From NCBI GenBank assembly GCA_030704615.1, contig CM060731.1, forward strand, positions 7,566,001-7,626,000: a stretch of DNA of 60,000 nt, read 5' to 3'. The position numbers and the translations under genes are program-made. Source of the stretch: Takakia lepidozioides (taxonomy: Eukaryota > Streptophyta > Takakiopsida > Takakiales > Takakiaceae). Below, piece by piece: positions 9,114 through 22,301 of the stretch (positions are counted from its first letter, which is position 1; each line of letters starts with the position of its first letter). The notes below the pieces were generated by a model. It worked only from the letters and a program-made list of their open reading frames with translations. It ran no database searches and was not told where the DNA came from.

Positions 9114-12100
9114 TTGTTCGTGGATGGGATAATATCCGGAACTAATGTGTCGTTGTTGGTGGACACAGGAGCGTCGCACTCCTTCATGACGCCGGCGGCG
9201 GCGCGAAAGTTGGGACTCCCGACAAGTGACGTGGGGCCTCTATTGAGGTGCGTTCTGCCAAAGGAGAACCACAGTTGGCGACAAGGTTGGCGTTTGATGT
9301 TCCTCTTCAACTGGGGAGTTGGGAGGGACGTGAGAACTTCACCATCTGCGAGATCGATGGAGTGGATCTCATTTTGGGGATGACCTTTTTGAGCAAATCC
9401 GGAGCGGTCATAGATGGCCGCAAGAGAGTAGTCACGCTGCCATGTTGGGAATGGTGAGGTCTTACGAGTGTCGGAAACGCCCAAATCCGTGGGAGGGCGA
9501 ATAAACCTTCTGTCAGCAAGGGAGTGGGCCGTGGAGGAGGCACACGAGCCCCAGTTTTTGCTTTACATTAGAGAAGTGAAGGGAGAAGGCGATGGGGAGC
9601 CGAGCCCAGATTGGATCAAGGGGATTTTGGAGAAATACCAGGATGTGATGCCGGAGGATTTACCAAGCGGCTTGCCACCGCGAAGAGGAGTTGACCACAA
9701 GATTGAGGTGATACCGGGATCGGAACCGCCTGCCAAGGCGCCCTACCGTTTGAGCCACAGGAGTTGGTCGAGCTGAAGACTCAGCTCAAGGATCTAATGT
9801 CAAAGGGGTACATCCGGCCGAGTAAGTCACCTTACGGAGCCCCGGTGCTATTCGCAGACAAGAAGGATGGGACGCTGCGGATGTGTGTCGATTACAGGGC
9901 TCTGAATAAGGTGACTATCAAAAAACCGGTACCCTTTGCCAAGGATCGACGACCTCTTCGATCGGTTGGCAGGAGCGAAGTATTTCAGCCGGATCGACTT
10001 GCGCTCCGGCTATCATCAAATTCGGGTGGCGGAAGGAGATGAGGAGAAGACCGCGTGCAGGACAAGGTATGGTTCATATGAGTTCTTGGTGATGCCTTTT
10101 GGGCTCACCAATGCACCAGCGACATTTAGCACGCTGATGAACAGCCTTTTCCAGGAGTGGTTGGATGACTTTGTGATCGTGTACATCGACGACATCTTGG
10201 TGTACTCGAAAACAAAGGAGGCACCTGGAGCACCTCAAAAGGGTGTTCCAAAAATTGCGAGAAGGGAAGCTGTATGCCAAAGCTTCAAAGTGCGAATTCG
10301 GGGTCACAAAAGTGGAGTTCTGGGGCATGTGATTACACAGGATGGGATCAAAATGGATGACAGAAAGGTGAGGGCGATCTTGGACTGGGAGCCTCCGACT
10401 TCGGTCCCGGAGTGCGATCCTTCCTAGGACTCGCCTCCTATTACCGGAAGTATGTGAGAAATTTCGCCAAGATCGCGGGGCCGCTGTCGGACCTTCTGTG
10501 TAAATCCAAAGTCTGGGTATGGAACACATTTTGTGGCCAAGCTTTTGCTGAATTGAAGCAGCGGATGGCGGAAGCTCCAGTCTTGAAAATCCCGGAGTTC
10601 GATCGTCCGTTTGAGATTCATACAGATGCGTCGGACTTCGCGATTGGGGGTGTACTTATGCAAGATGGACGTCCAGTGGCTTACGAAAGTAAGAAACTGA
10701 ATGAAGTGGAGCGACGGTGGCCGACGCACGAAAAGAGATGAAGGCGGTGGTGCATTGCCTTGAGCTTTGGCGCCACTATGTTGGTTCCAACCAGTGAAGG
10801 TGTTCACGGACAATGTCACGGTGAAGTATTTTGCCACGCAGCCCAAGTTGTCCCCAAAACAACTTAGGTGGCAAGATACTTTGGCGGTGTTCGACGTGGA
10901 TATCCAGTACAAACCGGGACGGGACAATGTGGTGGCCGATGCTTTAAGTAGAAAGCAGCAGCTGTTGGTGTACAAGGGCGAGACGGCGCTCCAAAGGAAG
11001 ATCCGGAAGGCTTGCCGGAAGGATGAGCTGGCGAAGTCCGTGATGCAGGACTTGAGGATGGGGGTTAAATCGCAGTTCCACTTGCAAAATGGACTGCTCC
11101 GGTATAAGCAAAAGCGTCTCTACGTGCCGAAGGGAGGGATCAGAGATAGTCTCTTGAGAGAATGCCATGATAGCCCCTTGCGGGCCACGGCGGAGCCAAG
11201 CGCACTGCGGCACTCTTGAAGAAAGAGTATTTCTGGCCCAAACTGAGGGAGGAGGCAGAGGAGTATGTCAAGACATGCACCACATGCCAACAAAACCGGA
11301 GCGAGTACAAAAAGCAAGCGGGGCTGTTACAACCCTTGCCGATTCCAGAGGGGACTTGGGAAAGCGTCTCGATGGATTTCATGACTGCTATGCCGCTGTC
11401 AAAAGGATTCGATGCAATCATGGTGGTGGTGGATAGGTTCAGTAAAATGGGCCATTTCATCCCCACCAAGGAGACGGCAACGGCGCAGGAGACAGGGCGA
11501 CTTTACTTCGCCCACGTCTTAAAGCATCATGGAGTCCCGAAGGATATTGTCTCGGACCGCGATCCAAAGTTTACGAGTAAATTTTGGAGGCACTTTGGAA
11601 GAAGATGGGGACGAGGCTGAAGATGAGCACCGCCTTCCGACCTACGACCGACGGCCAAACAGAAAGAGTGAATTCCGTAGTGAAGCAGATCTTGCGGAAT
11701 TACGTGTCGGCAGACCAAACAGACTGGGTGGAACACTTAGACGCGGCAGAGTTCTGTTATAATAACACACACTCCGCAACGGGAGTTTCCCCTTTCGTAT
11801 TGGTCTATGGAAAAGCACCTCTGGTGCCGACAAGTTGGGCCGCCCAGACGTTGAGGAACCGGCAGTAGCGGCGGTACTGGAAGAACGCGAGCGTTTGTTT
11901 GAAGCTCGCAAAGTACAACATTGCCAAAGCTAGGAAACGGTATGAAAGGCAGGCGAATCGGAAGCGGAGGGAAGTGAAGTTTGAGGCAGGCAGAGGTCTG
12001 GTTGAACATCAAGAATTTCCGACTACCTCCGGAAGTGAGTCCGAAGTTCGTACCTCCGTATGCGGGACCCTTTCGCATTCGGAAGGTTATGAATGAGGAT

Positions 12101-12487
12101 GTGTATGAATTGGAGCTGCCGGCAAACAGCAAGGTGCACCCAGTATTCCATGTCTCCCTTTTGAAGCCTTACTTCAAAGATGAAGCGCGTCCGAATCGGC
12201 ATCAAGTGTTGCGTCCGCCACCTATGCTGTTGGATCATGAAAATGAACCTGAGTACGAGGTGGAGGCAATACTTAAGTCGAGGAGGTTCAAGAACCGAGA
12301 AACGGAGTATCTCGTCAAATGGAAGGGCTATCATCATGTGGAGGCATCTTGGGTGCGTGCCTCAGAAATGGGAAACGCATCCGAGGCGTTGCAGCTTTCG
12401 AAGGGCGACCTCAAAAGCGGAAGAAGCGTTGATGGGGACATCAACCTTGGAGCGTGGGGGAGGAAATGCATGCTTAGCCCGGCTTAG
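9114..12487 (+). pseudogene. chromovirus pol, copy B (PR, RT, RNase H, integrase, chromodomain), frameshifted
   Basis: Domain order is that of Ty3/gypsy pol. The aspartic protease (VDTGASHSFM near 9155) is followed by RT ([14 protein letters not shown] near 9880; [12 protein letters not shown] near 9995; catalytic YIDD near 10183). RNase H comes next (EIHTDASDFAIGGVL near 10615), then integrase with its HHCC zinc site (TCTTCQQNRS near 11275) and DDE core (SMDFMTAM; VSDRDPKFTSKFW). A C-terminal chromodomain follows (EYEVEAIL and EYLVKWKGY..VEASWV, about 12250-12350), which in chromoviruses binds methylated histones and guides integration. At least five frameshifts break the frame (about 9450, 9930, 10230, 10740 and 11190), so this is a pseudogene. 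Confidence 0.93.
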
Positions 12488-13335
12488 CTAGCTTAGGAAT
12501 CCGATTGCAAAAACTTGTATTGTACAAAACGTGTATAAATGAAATGGTTCCAAATGTTTGTGCGTCCTATTTTGTTTGGAATGGTGATGCATGGTATGGT
12601 TGGCTAGTGTGTAGAATGCATGCTAGCTTATAAAAGTGGGAGAGGTAAATTGGGTTAATCGTGTGTTTGCGTAGTGCCGAAATCGGGTGACCCCCATCCA
12701 AGGGGCAAGGAAACTTGCGCCTTCTTTGGGAGTTCACGTGCTAGTGCGCACCTGGCGCGTGCGCGTACTATAACTGCGCTACCGAGGGGGTTGCCTTGTA
12801 GTGCGGGCTAACGCGGAAGCTACGTGCTTCCGTTCACGTACTATAATCGTGTAGCCTCGGGACGAAGTCGTAGTGCGGCTTCGGCGTGTTCCCGTACCTC
12901 AGGCCAGCATTCCAAGGCGGACCCAATTGTAGTGATTGGGGCGCACGGTTGGTTCAAGGTTATCTTCCTAGTCAAAGAGGGTTCCAGGTGAACCCTTGCT
13001 CAAGGTGATGCCAAAAGCGGCATCATGAGCGATCGCAAGCAATGTTGTTGCAGTAAGGCGATTCGATCCTCAGGGAGGATCGTTCCTTGGCCTTGAAGTA
13101 GGCCAAGAAGAGTGCACTGGGAGGAGCTGGAGAGGCTCCACCCTTGGCCGGGACTTGGAGGAAGTCGGCCGAACTAGCTAGTGGAGAGTAGAGTCAAGTG
13201 TGGGGTTTGGTTCTTTGCCATGGACGCCATGGTACGGAAACAAACTCCTTGATGTGGGACGCCACAACTTGGATGTTCGTTTCTACAAAATGGACAAGTC
13301 GATGAGGACATCGACTCCCTGTTGGTAGGGGTGTG
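12488..13335 (+). other. non-coding pol-to-3' LTR spacer of copy B
   Basis: About 850 bp without coding sense. It is conserved in copy A (about 1-650, inverted), so it belongs to the element. It includes a perfect 7-bp-arm hairpin at 12814-12832 (CGGAAGC loop GCTTCCG) and a G-rich stretch just before the 3' LTR (gttggtaggggtg, 13321-13333) that may be the polypurine tract. Confidence 0.7.
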
Positions 13336-14059
13336 TGTCGCGGCCCTTTGCCTTGAGGGCAGGGGGGTCGGGACACATGAGGGGTTGCCCCTGTGGTGGG
13401 GGCAGCGGCAGCGATAGGTATGGGGGGCTGAAGCACCCTTGAGTGCCCAAGGCTTCCAAGGAGGCGGAGCCGCTCACTAGGTGGAGCCCCGCACACCGGG
13501 TTGCGGTGGGGGTGGCTCCACAAGGGTGGTGGTAGCTTAGCGGGACTTAGTGGGGTGGCATAGGACTCACCATGGGGGCGGAGACCTCGTGGTGGGAGTC
13601 GTGGGGAGTCTTGGGACTCATCACGGTCCATAGGGGCCGTGGTGAGTGGGCCAAGACTCACCGCGACTCATCACCGGGAGTCGAGGGTTTTCGTGGTGGT
13701 TCGCCATAAAATGGCATGGCTGGTTGTGAAACCCCCGCGGACAGCTACAGAAGTATATATAGGGAGTAGTAACCCCGAGAACGGTGCAAGCCCGTTGGTG
13801 ACCGAAAACTAGTGAGTAAGCGGGCGAGCCGGAAAGCGACCAAAGAGTGGGGAGCTGTTCCGGACTGCCACTACCAAAGGGAATTCCCGCTGGTTCCCAA
13901 ATCGGTGGAGGGTTTTGGGAGAACAAAGGGGGACCGTTATGCCCGGTGAGCAGCCGAAGCTCCAAGTTGGCCCGGCGGCCAGGTTGGGAGTCAGGCGCGC
14001 GCATCAAAGCGAGTAACTATGACTTGAGTGGGGAGCTTACCGAAGTGAGGTGTGCGACA
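13336..14059 (+). repeat. 3' LTR of chromovirus copy B
   Basis: A 724-bp repeat of 7127-7848 with small indels, starting TGTCGCGGCC and ending TGTGCGACA. The TATA motif is at 13754-13761. Confidence 0.95.
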
Positions 14060-14796
14060 TCCAAAGCACAAGTGGGAGCCCATCCGAGGGATGGGGACCT
14101 CGTAAGTGCTTCTTCATTTTGTACTCACCTTGTTTTTGCATCGCACTTGTGCTACAAGGGGCAGAGCCATTCATTTGGCTGGAGGTTCAATTCCTCTACA
14201 AGTGAGCTATTCCCGTGTCACTACAATCAGTTAGATGTGTTTGTGGTGGTTGCTGGATTTGCGGCTCTGGGGTGTCTTGCCAAGTGCTTGCAGGGATCAA
14301 CGTTAATGTGGACGTGGCAGTACATGTAGCAAAAAAGCTCATTCGCTGGTGAAGAAGACCATGTTGCAACATATGTCATGCTATTGCTTCGAGAGTGCTG
14401 CTGTTGGGCAGGTGGGAGAATGCAACAACGGTGAGAAGGAAAGCAAGGGAAGCACAAAAAGGTGTCGTTCGGTCCTGCTCCTTTGGAGACACCCCCCATT
14501 CCACTGGTCTTTGTTCCTGGAAAGCATGCAGCTGGGCCAGAAAATGCATGCACACATTCACGTCTACTTCCCGTACATGAAGACGATCCTCTCCCTCACA
14601 TGTCAGAAACAATATTGGCAGAACAAAAAAAGGTTTGTTCACAAGACAGTACGGACCACATACCGGGACATTATCGATACTATTAACTGTCTCGCCCTTG
14701 CGCGCTTGCAGGACTGTACAAAATGGGTTCTAAGGACAGTAAGAGTCCTTAGCATAGCTCTCGTCTATGAGCTGCTGGCTTAATGGACACTGAGAT
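14060..14796. other. no gene recognised (flank of CACTA block)
   Basis: Sequence between copy B and the 3' end of the TNP2 gene. Short open frames on both strands show no recognisable domain. It is probably subterminal or 3' flanking sequence of the CACTA element. Confidence 0.4.
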
Positions 14797-17700
14797 TCAG
14801 CTGGGCTCACTATCTATATCCAAATAATCTTCCCCTTCACTACCCACATCTGCAATTTGCCTTGCGGTAATTACCAACCCTGGAATGTCTTCCTCATTAA
14901 AGGTAACTGCTCCTTCCAAAGAGACTGGTTCGGCCGTATCTGGTAGATTTTGTGGTTCCCTCAGACCCTCGTGGTCGGCATTCTCCCCTAGGTCCAGATC
15001 ATGGACGTCGGCCACGACTCGTTTGGCCCGGGGGTCCTTGTGAAGAACCACCTTCCATCCCGGCGCATGGGTGTCATCTGAAAAGAAAACTTGCTCAACT
15101 TGCGATGGGAAGATGAATGGCTCTTCATCTTGTGGTAGCATTTTTCTGAAATCAGCAAGGAGGAACCCGTACTCATCCCGTTTCATGGTGGCATTCTCTC
15201 CTACCATATTGGCTTTTACCCAAGAACAACGGAATAGAATTGGCTTCACAAGACCATAGTCTAGTTTAAGGATCTCTTTGATCACTCCTACATATTGCAC
15301 ATGGCATGAAATTGGATTCTGATCTCGTGCACAGCTCCTACTCTCTTGTTCAAAAAATGATGCCACTCCGCTGTCATAAGTCACCAGGAGGCTGGTGTTG
15401 GCATCGTCCACTCTATAGTGATTGCCATATGCTTTCATTGACCGGTACGAAGTGGCAATCAGCCCTGGGGGGAATGACAGACTCACCATGCCCTCATCTG
15501 GGTCCTCGTTCTCTGATGCGTACACTGCAATTGCAGATCTGACCCACACTGTAAAGGGCTGCAGCTCCTCCATTGTTGTGGGTACTCCACCGGGGATCTG
15601 CGCCTACGACCGCCCCTCCGCCATGCTTTTGCAAATGCACTCCGTTCCGTTTTCAGGCGGACCTTCTCCGCTGCGTACTTTCTGGCAGAAACCAAATAGA
15701 AGCTGCAACTCAGTCCCCCTGACCAACACCGTGCTGTACATGCATGCCACATGCAGAGTGTGTGTCCTTTCAAGCACACTGTAGTGATGCAGCCTACTTC
15801 ATAATCACTTGCAAGCAACAACCCAAGATCTACGAAACACCCTCTGTAGTCGTCTGAAGCACCCTGTTAGTACACGATCCCACTCCCATAGTGGCCGGAA
15901 TGACTTGTGACAATATATATGTAATTCCAGCATACAAAGACCATTAAGAATAGCACAGGAGGGATGTAAGTTGGCACCCACTGTCTCCATGGTGTCATGG
16001 TTGTTGTGTTGTTCAGCACATAATCATGTGCCACATCCCGAAGGCGCGGGCTCATGGCACGCTTTGTTCCACCACCTTCTAGGACCTCGCCTACAACTCC
16101 TTCTTCCTCGTTCTCGTCCCACACCCGTCGTTGTATTGCATCAAATGAAGACATATACTCTGTCATGAAGCCCAGGGCTTCGTCGCGGATGTAGCCCTCC
16201 GCCATACTCCCCTCTGGCCGTGCCATGTTGCGTACACCCCTTCAGATCCTTCATGTACCTCTCCATGGGGTACATCCACCGGCTGGCTACGGGCCCACAC
16301 ACATGCAACTCCTCTACAAGATGCACTAGCAAGTGCGTCATGACGTCAAAGAATGATGGAGGGAATTCTTTCTCCAGCAAACATAGGGTCATAGCCACAT
16401 CCTCATGCAACGATGTAATGTCCCTCGGATCCCACACCTTCGCACAAATCTTCCTAAACACTCGACTTACACGCATTATGGCTGTTCGAGGACCTGGCGC
16501 CATCGTACCCCGAATGCACACTGGCAAAATCTTGCATCATCACGTGTAGATCATGTGACTTCATCCCCGACCATTTCTTGTTTATGGCATGCTTTTGGAA
16601 AGCACCCGAGAATCCGGTTGGCACTTTCATGGCTCCCAATGTCTTCAAAAAATCCTCTTGCTCTGATTTGGTCAGGACGTATGATGCTGCTGGCATGAGC
16701 ACTTTGCCTGGTCTATTTGGATCAGGCCTTAGCCACAGATGTGACCGTATCCCTTCAATCTCCATGTCCTTTCGTACGTTTATCGTATCCTTCTCCCCAA
16801 AGATAGTCTTCAGAATGTTCTCGCAGAAGTTCTTCTCACAATGCATGGGGTCCAGGAGGTACCGCTGCAAGAGGTTCTGAAATGCCAAATGTCCTCCCAT
16901 GAGACCAAGTTCTATGGGCAAAAAAGTAGAATATGTGGCAGAAGTTGTCCATGTTACTACATTCTGCTTTCAACAACTCCACGATCCTCTCCACAGTGAG
17001 GTGTACGACTTCAACATCTACTGCATAGTAGTTACACTGACTTAGGAGTTGGTGGAAGGACTCCTGACAGTAAAGGTAATTCCAGGAAGCACAATGTGAA
17101 AGAAAGTGAGTGAATGGGGGGGGGGATTCATGCACCTTCCAGTATGGCAAATCCCAAAGGATTGTCCGGCGCTTCACCCCGTGCTCCATGGCTGGATCCG
17201 CACTACTTCCGTCTCTCCCTCCAATCTCCATGAACGCCTCTTTCTCCTTTGCAAATTGCAATGTCTCCTCCGGTGTCACAGCATTTGGTGCCATTCTCTT
17301 TTCAACACATCCATTGAAGTGCCTTCCTGCTCGTCGGTAGGGGTGGTTTCTTGCAAGGTAACGTCGATGCCCCATGTATATTGTCTTCCCTAGTGGCTTT
17401 GAGTGCCGTGAATCCACATAGGGCCCACAAATGGGGCACCCTTTGTAGCCCTTCGTTTGCAACCCGCAACAAGGCCATATGCGGGGAAATCGTGGATTGA
17501 CCACATGAGTATGGCACGGAGGGTGAAACTCCGTTGCCCTACTGGTTTCAAAATGTCGTAAGCTTCAACTCCAATCCATAGTTCCTGTAGCTCTTCAATC
17601 AATGGTTGCAAATACACATCTATGTTTGCATTTGTCACGGACTCCTTGCCTGGAATCAAGAGAGACAACATGACAAAATTTCTTTGTTGTCAACCATGGT

Positions 17701-18858
17701 GGCAGGTTGTATGCCACCAACTGCACGGGCCATGTGGACCATGTGCAACTCTTTGATCCGTATGGGTTTACTCCATCCGTAGATACAGCCAATCGCACAT
17801 TGCGTGGGTCCTCGGCAAATCGGGCCAAGTTGCATCTATATGCTTTCCATGCAAGGGAATCTGGGACATGCCTTACCAAACCATCGTTTGAGGCATTCCT
17901 GGAATGCCAAGTCATGAGCTCACTAATGGTCTTGCATTTGTACATTCGTAATAGACGGGGGATAAGGGGAAAGTGCCTCAACACCTTGGCTGGCTGTTGT
18001 AACCTGCCCACATCATGGTATCGGGCTGCACCGCATTTGGGGCACTCCATAGCATCCTTGTACTCTCTTCTGAAAAGTACATGTCCTTTTGGACATGCAT
18101 GTATTTTCACGTAGTTGAGGCCGAGCTTCCCAATCATTTGGTTGGCCATGTGACAGCTTTTTGGCATTTCATTTGGTTGTGGAAGCAAGTTCAGCCGAAG
18201 CAAAGAGAACAACTCGTCAAATGGTCTGAGACACCGTGGGTTGTGCACAGGTTCATCAACAGCATGGTGGCAGCAAGCTTTGTGGATTTGCATCCCTCGT
18301 ACAGTGGCACACATGCTTCTTCTAGTGTCATGTGTGCAGAATTCAATTCTCCATCTCCACCTCCTTCCACGCCTTCCCCCACGTGAATGCCTTCATTTCC
18401 TGCGTCATCACCATCCCCAGTTGTCGCAGCGCCGTCCCCCTCTTCAGCATCGTCCATGATGTGGAATGCTTCCTGCAACATTCGAGTAATCTCCACCCCT
18501 CCGTCCATGCCTGGTTCATGTCCTGCGCCCATGACATAGTCCTCGTCTGGCCTGTCTGTATGGCTCCCTCGGGGTGTGCATTGTCCAATTGTGCCCACTC
18601 CTCATCGTCTTCGTCTGCAGGTCCATCTCCAATCCACACCCGAAATGCTTCATGTCTTTTGTGGTGAAGGAGATGTGTGCGCACACCGTCCTCAGATCTA
18701 CTTGTAGTGCCCAAACAACGTTCACATGGGCATGGCATCCTTGAAAGCCCAAGGGCTCGGGCACGTGCCACTTCTCTTTCCCACAACCTGTCATCTCGGG
18801 TGTTCTGTCTACAGGGGTGATTAATTGGAAGTCCTCCGCATGGGCGAGGGGAACTCAT
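14797..18858 (-). pseudogene. CACTA (En/Spm) TNP2-type transposase
   Basis: Minus-strand TNP2-family transposase reading from 18858 to 14797. The N-terminal piece carries a Cys-rich segment (MPCPCERC). The transposase_21 core follows, with KGHVLFRREYKDAMECPKCG near 18060, LAVSTDGVNPYG near 17770, IHDFPAYG near 17480 and DPMHCEKNFCEN near 16845. A DUF4218-like region is next (LLVHLVEELHVCGPVASRWMYPMERYMKDLKG near 16280), then a DUF4216-like C-terminus in a 258-codon open frame (14797-15573). Frame changes near 17450, 18200 and 18500 are frameshifts or unspliced introns; some gaps (17000-17110) look intronic. TNP2 cuts the ends of CACTA elements. It is divergently arranged with the TNPA-like gene at 20550. 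I could not find the element termini. Confidence 0.88.
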
Positions 18859-20549
18859 TTTTGTTGGGGAGCCTCTTCAATGCTGTTTGTGCACGCCGTT
18901 GCAGGGGCCGGATTCTCCTTTGCAGAGATTCCTCAATTTGGCTCTGCCACTCCCATTTCACTACCGTCAATTCCCTCCTCCTGCAATCTCAATTTGAAAG
19001 GTTCAGCCGCACATCCTTTGGCAGAGAAGACAGTTGACATTTTAACCATAGATTCCACAACATGATGAAAAGTTACACTCAACAGCAAACCATTTAAAAG
19101 CCATCACGATGCTTCCCATCATAACTAGAATCTTTTCAACAAGACACTGAGAGAAATGACCAAAATCGACTCAAACAACGACATCCTGGAAAACGACCTG
19201 TCTCTACAGTTCGTGTGTGTGTGAGGAATCGGAGGACGTACGTGGAATTTCAATTTTCACGATTGACGACGTTGTGATCTTGGGCATATGGTTGAATGTG
19301 TATGAAATGTGTGCATTGAAGTGTGAACAACCTGACTACAAGGCCAGAACCTGCGCCACTTGTCTTAGGCCATCTCCAAATCACGTTTCGGCGGACAATC
19401 CCGTTCCGTTGCCGTGAAATTGCACCGTGGCGGGAAGGGAGTCCATTTGTGTGGCTATCACCATGGCGGGAAGGGGAGCATGTTAAAATGGAGCATCGCC
19501 CTGCCACTTCACTCATTTGCTGTTTGCAGCTTCTTCCACCATCTTTCTTACTTAATTCTGATTCTTGCAATGCTGCCCTTGAGACGGCAACTGCAAGTGA
19601 CCGGATCCTTTGATCGTCGCATTCAAACACTTACGTGTAGCAGATCGCAGACCCCCAAATGCCTGGAGAGAAAGCCAGAGGCAGTCAATGCATGCACGGT
19701 TGTTTTGCACTGGTTGGGACGGAGTGGGGTGCAGAGGAGGCGTGTTGTGCCCGAGTTCGCATGCCTAGCATCCTGCAGCCGGCGGCTTTTGCACGTTGGG
19801 CAGCAGTACCCTCTGCTGTATGATTACCATTTGTGGTACAGACTCACCGGCCCCCCTGTCCACTTGGGTCTTGGGACAGCGACTTATGGAGTATGTAGAC
19901 AGAGTTGCATGTCGCGCAGGTACACCAAAATCTCCCATGTAACATAAACCCATTTCTCATTCATGCTTGCATGTGATCCACGGGGTAATTTCCATGTTCT
20001 CCCAGCTGATGTGGGTTCGCAAATTCTCGGTGTGTAGGTGTGTGTGTGAGGACCTCAACCTGGCATGGTGCGATGGGTGTCGAATGGACCCTTCTCTGCG
20101 ATGGGAGAACCACTACAGTTGAGTTTGTTTTTGCTGAATCATTTGGCAGAGCACTGTGTTCACTTCTCACACATCATGCGCATTTTCTCCAAGAATGCAT
20201 GTAAAGCGGAGCCATACACGGCATCATTGCAGTGTGTTTCCTTCCTAATTTTGAACGAAAAAAGTTAACGGATCCATGTCAGTTGTGTGAATCACTACAT
20301 CTAGTTGTCTGGAGGATTGTAAGTGGTTTAGGGTTTAACGTCTCAAAGTCGAAAGGCCATAGTGTCGGATGCACGACACGTGTTCATATTTGAAATCAAC
20401 AACGGCCGGATCTTCACTACAGATCGGGGGGTGTGTGATCACACTCCCCTCCTTGTCCTTCTTTCCTCCTTTGCATGTCTTGGTTCCTCGCTCGTCTTTG
20501 TCTTGGTCATGGTCTATGTCCTCGCTCGTCTTCATCTTTGTCATGGTCT
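18859..20549. other. divergent intergenic region between TNP2 and TNPA-like genes
   Basis: About 1.7 kb with no convincing coding sequence, separating the minus-strand TNP2 start from the plus-strand TNPA-like start. It presumably holds both promoters. The right edge contains a short tandem repeat (20488-20560). Confidence 0.45.
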
Positions 20550-20560
20550 ATGTCCACGCC
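20488..20560 (+). repeat. two-copy tandem repeat at the TNPA-like start codon
   Basis: Two imperfect copies of about 33-36 bp, each containing CTCGCTCGTCTT and GGTCATGGTCTATGTC. The second copy contains the proposed start codon at 20550. Confidence 0.7.
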
Positions 20561-20894
20561 TAGTAAGAAGCGCTCGACCGCCGAGGCAGCATCACCTCCT
20601 CCCACTTCTGCACATTCCAGCCCCGCGGTGCGAAGGAGCCCCCGCCTGGCTCGACTGAATCCGGTACAGATGGCGTCGGTGCGAGAGGGAAGGCAGAGCG
20701 GTGGGCGGTCTTCGTTCGGATTTTGACACAAGCGAGTATAGCATGGGCGACGACGATGAGGTGGAGGACAGTTCGGAGGAAATTGCACCTCCATCTGCAG
20801 AGTCTCTCCAAAAGGTGCGCAACGGCAAAACCGCTGCGCATGAGGTGAGTTCTACCCCTACTTGTGTTCTTGTTTTCTGGGCGTTGAGTTCTCC

Positions 20895-22301
20895 TGAAAC
20901 TGAAACTGGGATGCACATATCCACAAAGTTGTTCAAACGGATGTCGTAGTATACAGGGCAGTAGAAGAAGAAGTGTTCTTCAGTTTCAATTTCCTTGCTG
21001 CGCCCTATGCAAGCTGGACATAGGCGGTCCTCCCGTTGCAGGTTTTCCCATCTGCCAGTCTCTATCCGTAGGTTGTGGGAACCCACCCTGAACCGCCCCA
21101 ATGCCCTCAAGAGGGAAGGAGGTAAGGGTGCTGAAAGGTAATTTGGTCTGAAGATTCTATCATCGCGGAGCACCAAGAATGTCTCTCGATAGAAGTGGAG
21201 CTTTGTTGTGAGATTGGGTAGCATCCAAGTTCTCTTGACATGTAATTCCATAAGCTCTCTCCGAATGAGTCTGTTGCGGTCATGTCTGGATGTGATGTCC
21301 ACCTCATGTGGGTTCATTGGTAATAGGAAAGCAGTAGAAAGTCCGTTACGTTTCAATAACTGTCCACTCGAGCATACCAGGAGTTCCCGAAACCTGCAGC
21401 TTTGAGCCTCATAGATGTTGTGAGGGCCCTTGCCACTAGCCCTTTGGGTGGAAGGGCCTGCAATCTATGGAGAAAGATTGTAAGCCTGAACTGTGCCTCG
21501 GATTGCAATGGTACACATGCGAACTCTGCACCTAGGATCTGAGATGGAGTTGTGCTCCTGGCGCCAAGCATTGCTTGGAGAAAAGATGACTGTAATGGTT
21601 CCAAATTCTTTTCCCACCAGGAGACAGGGACACAGGTGCCCAAACTCACAACCATTGATGGTAGCAGGGCTGACGACGGTGTCAAACAACCACTTTTTGG
21701 TCGGGGGATGCCGCAGATGTATTTGCTTGCATTTGGCGTGAAGGCGGACGGAGGCCGCCTTACCTTTAGTCAATCTGTCCAAGGCAGTGGCTGCAAAGTG
21801 AAACTTGGGGGAGTGGATAACCAGACCTAGGTACCGGTATGATTTGACAATCTCAATTTCCTGCTGGTTGAAGATGAATCTACGATCAGCCTGGCCATTG
21901 AAGACCATGATCTTGGTCTTGCTAAGATTGACTTGCATCCCATAGTCTTTGCAGAACTGTTCCAAAATTTTGATATGGCGTTGCAGAAAGACCGGGGATT
22001 GTGCCAAAAGGGCAACATCATCAGCGTAGAGGAGATCTGATTGGGCAGAAAATGAAGTTAGGCAGAAAACATCCCTGAACATGTTTTCAATTTGTGTCAT
22101 GGGGGAGGACATCGTGGAAAAACCTTCAGGTCTACCACTGTGTGCAGAGGGACTAGTTTTTAGGTCAAGGAAATGTTGCTTTGTCACGTCATTGCACCTG
22201 CGTTGGAGTACGCATTTGCTATATGCGTTGATAACTCCAACGAGGCTAGGTCTGCAATATCCTTTCAATTGAATTGTGTCTGCACCTGTGTTTACCAACA
22301 T
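20895..22301 (-). pseudogene. 5'-truncated LINE reverse transcriptase fragment in the TNPA-like intron
   Basis: Minus-strand non-LTR retrotransposon ORF2 remnant. It shows the RT catalytic block LLYADDVALLAQS (near 22020), the following thumb region (FCKDYGMQVNLSKTKIMVFNG, near 21930) and, after frameshifts near 21500 and 21350, a C-terminal Cys-rich motif (RLCPAC and TEEHFFFYCPVYYDIR, near 21010). The part upstream of the catalytic motif is degenerate and the N-terminal endonuclease is absent, typical of 5' truncation. It sits antisense in the first intron of the TNPA-like gene. I see no clear poly(A) tail. Confidence 0.83.

Larger units (their letters stand above)
7127..14059 (+). mobile_element. 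Ty3/gypsy chromovirus copy B, complete with two LTRs
   Basis: This 6.93-kb element is bounded by TGTCGC...GCGACA LTRs of 722 and 724 bp. The flanking pentamers, tccag (7122-7126) and tccaa (14060-14064), agree in four of five bases, consistent with a decayed 5-bp target duplication. Inside are a tRNA-iMet primer site, gag with a CCHC knuckle, protease, RT, RNase H, integrase, a chromodomain and an 850-bp non-coding spacer before the 3' LTR. Several single-base frameshifts relative to copy D make it non-coding as it stands. It lies in opposite orientation to copy A, 2.3 kb away. Confidence 0.95.
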
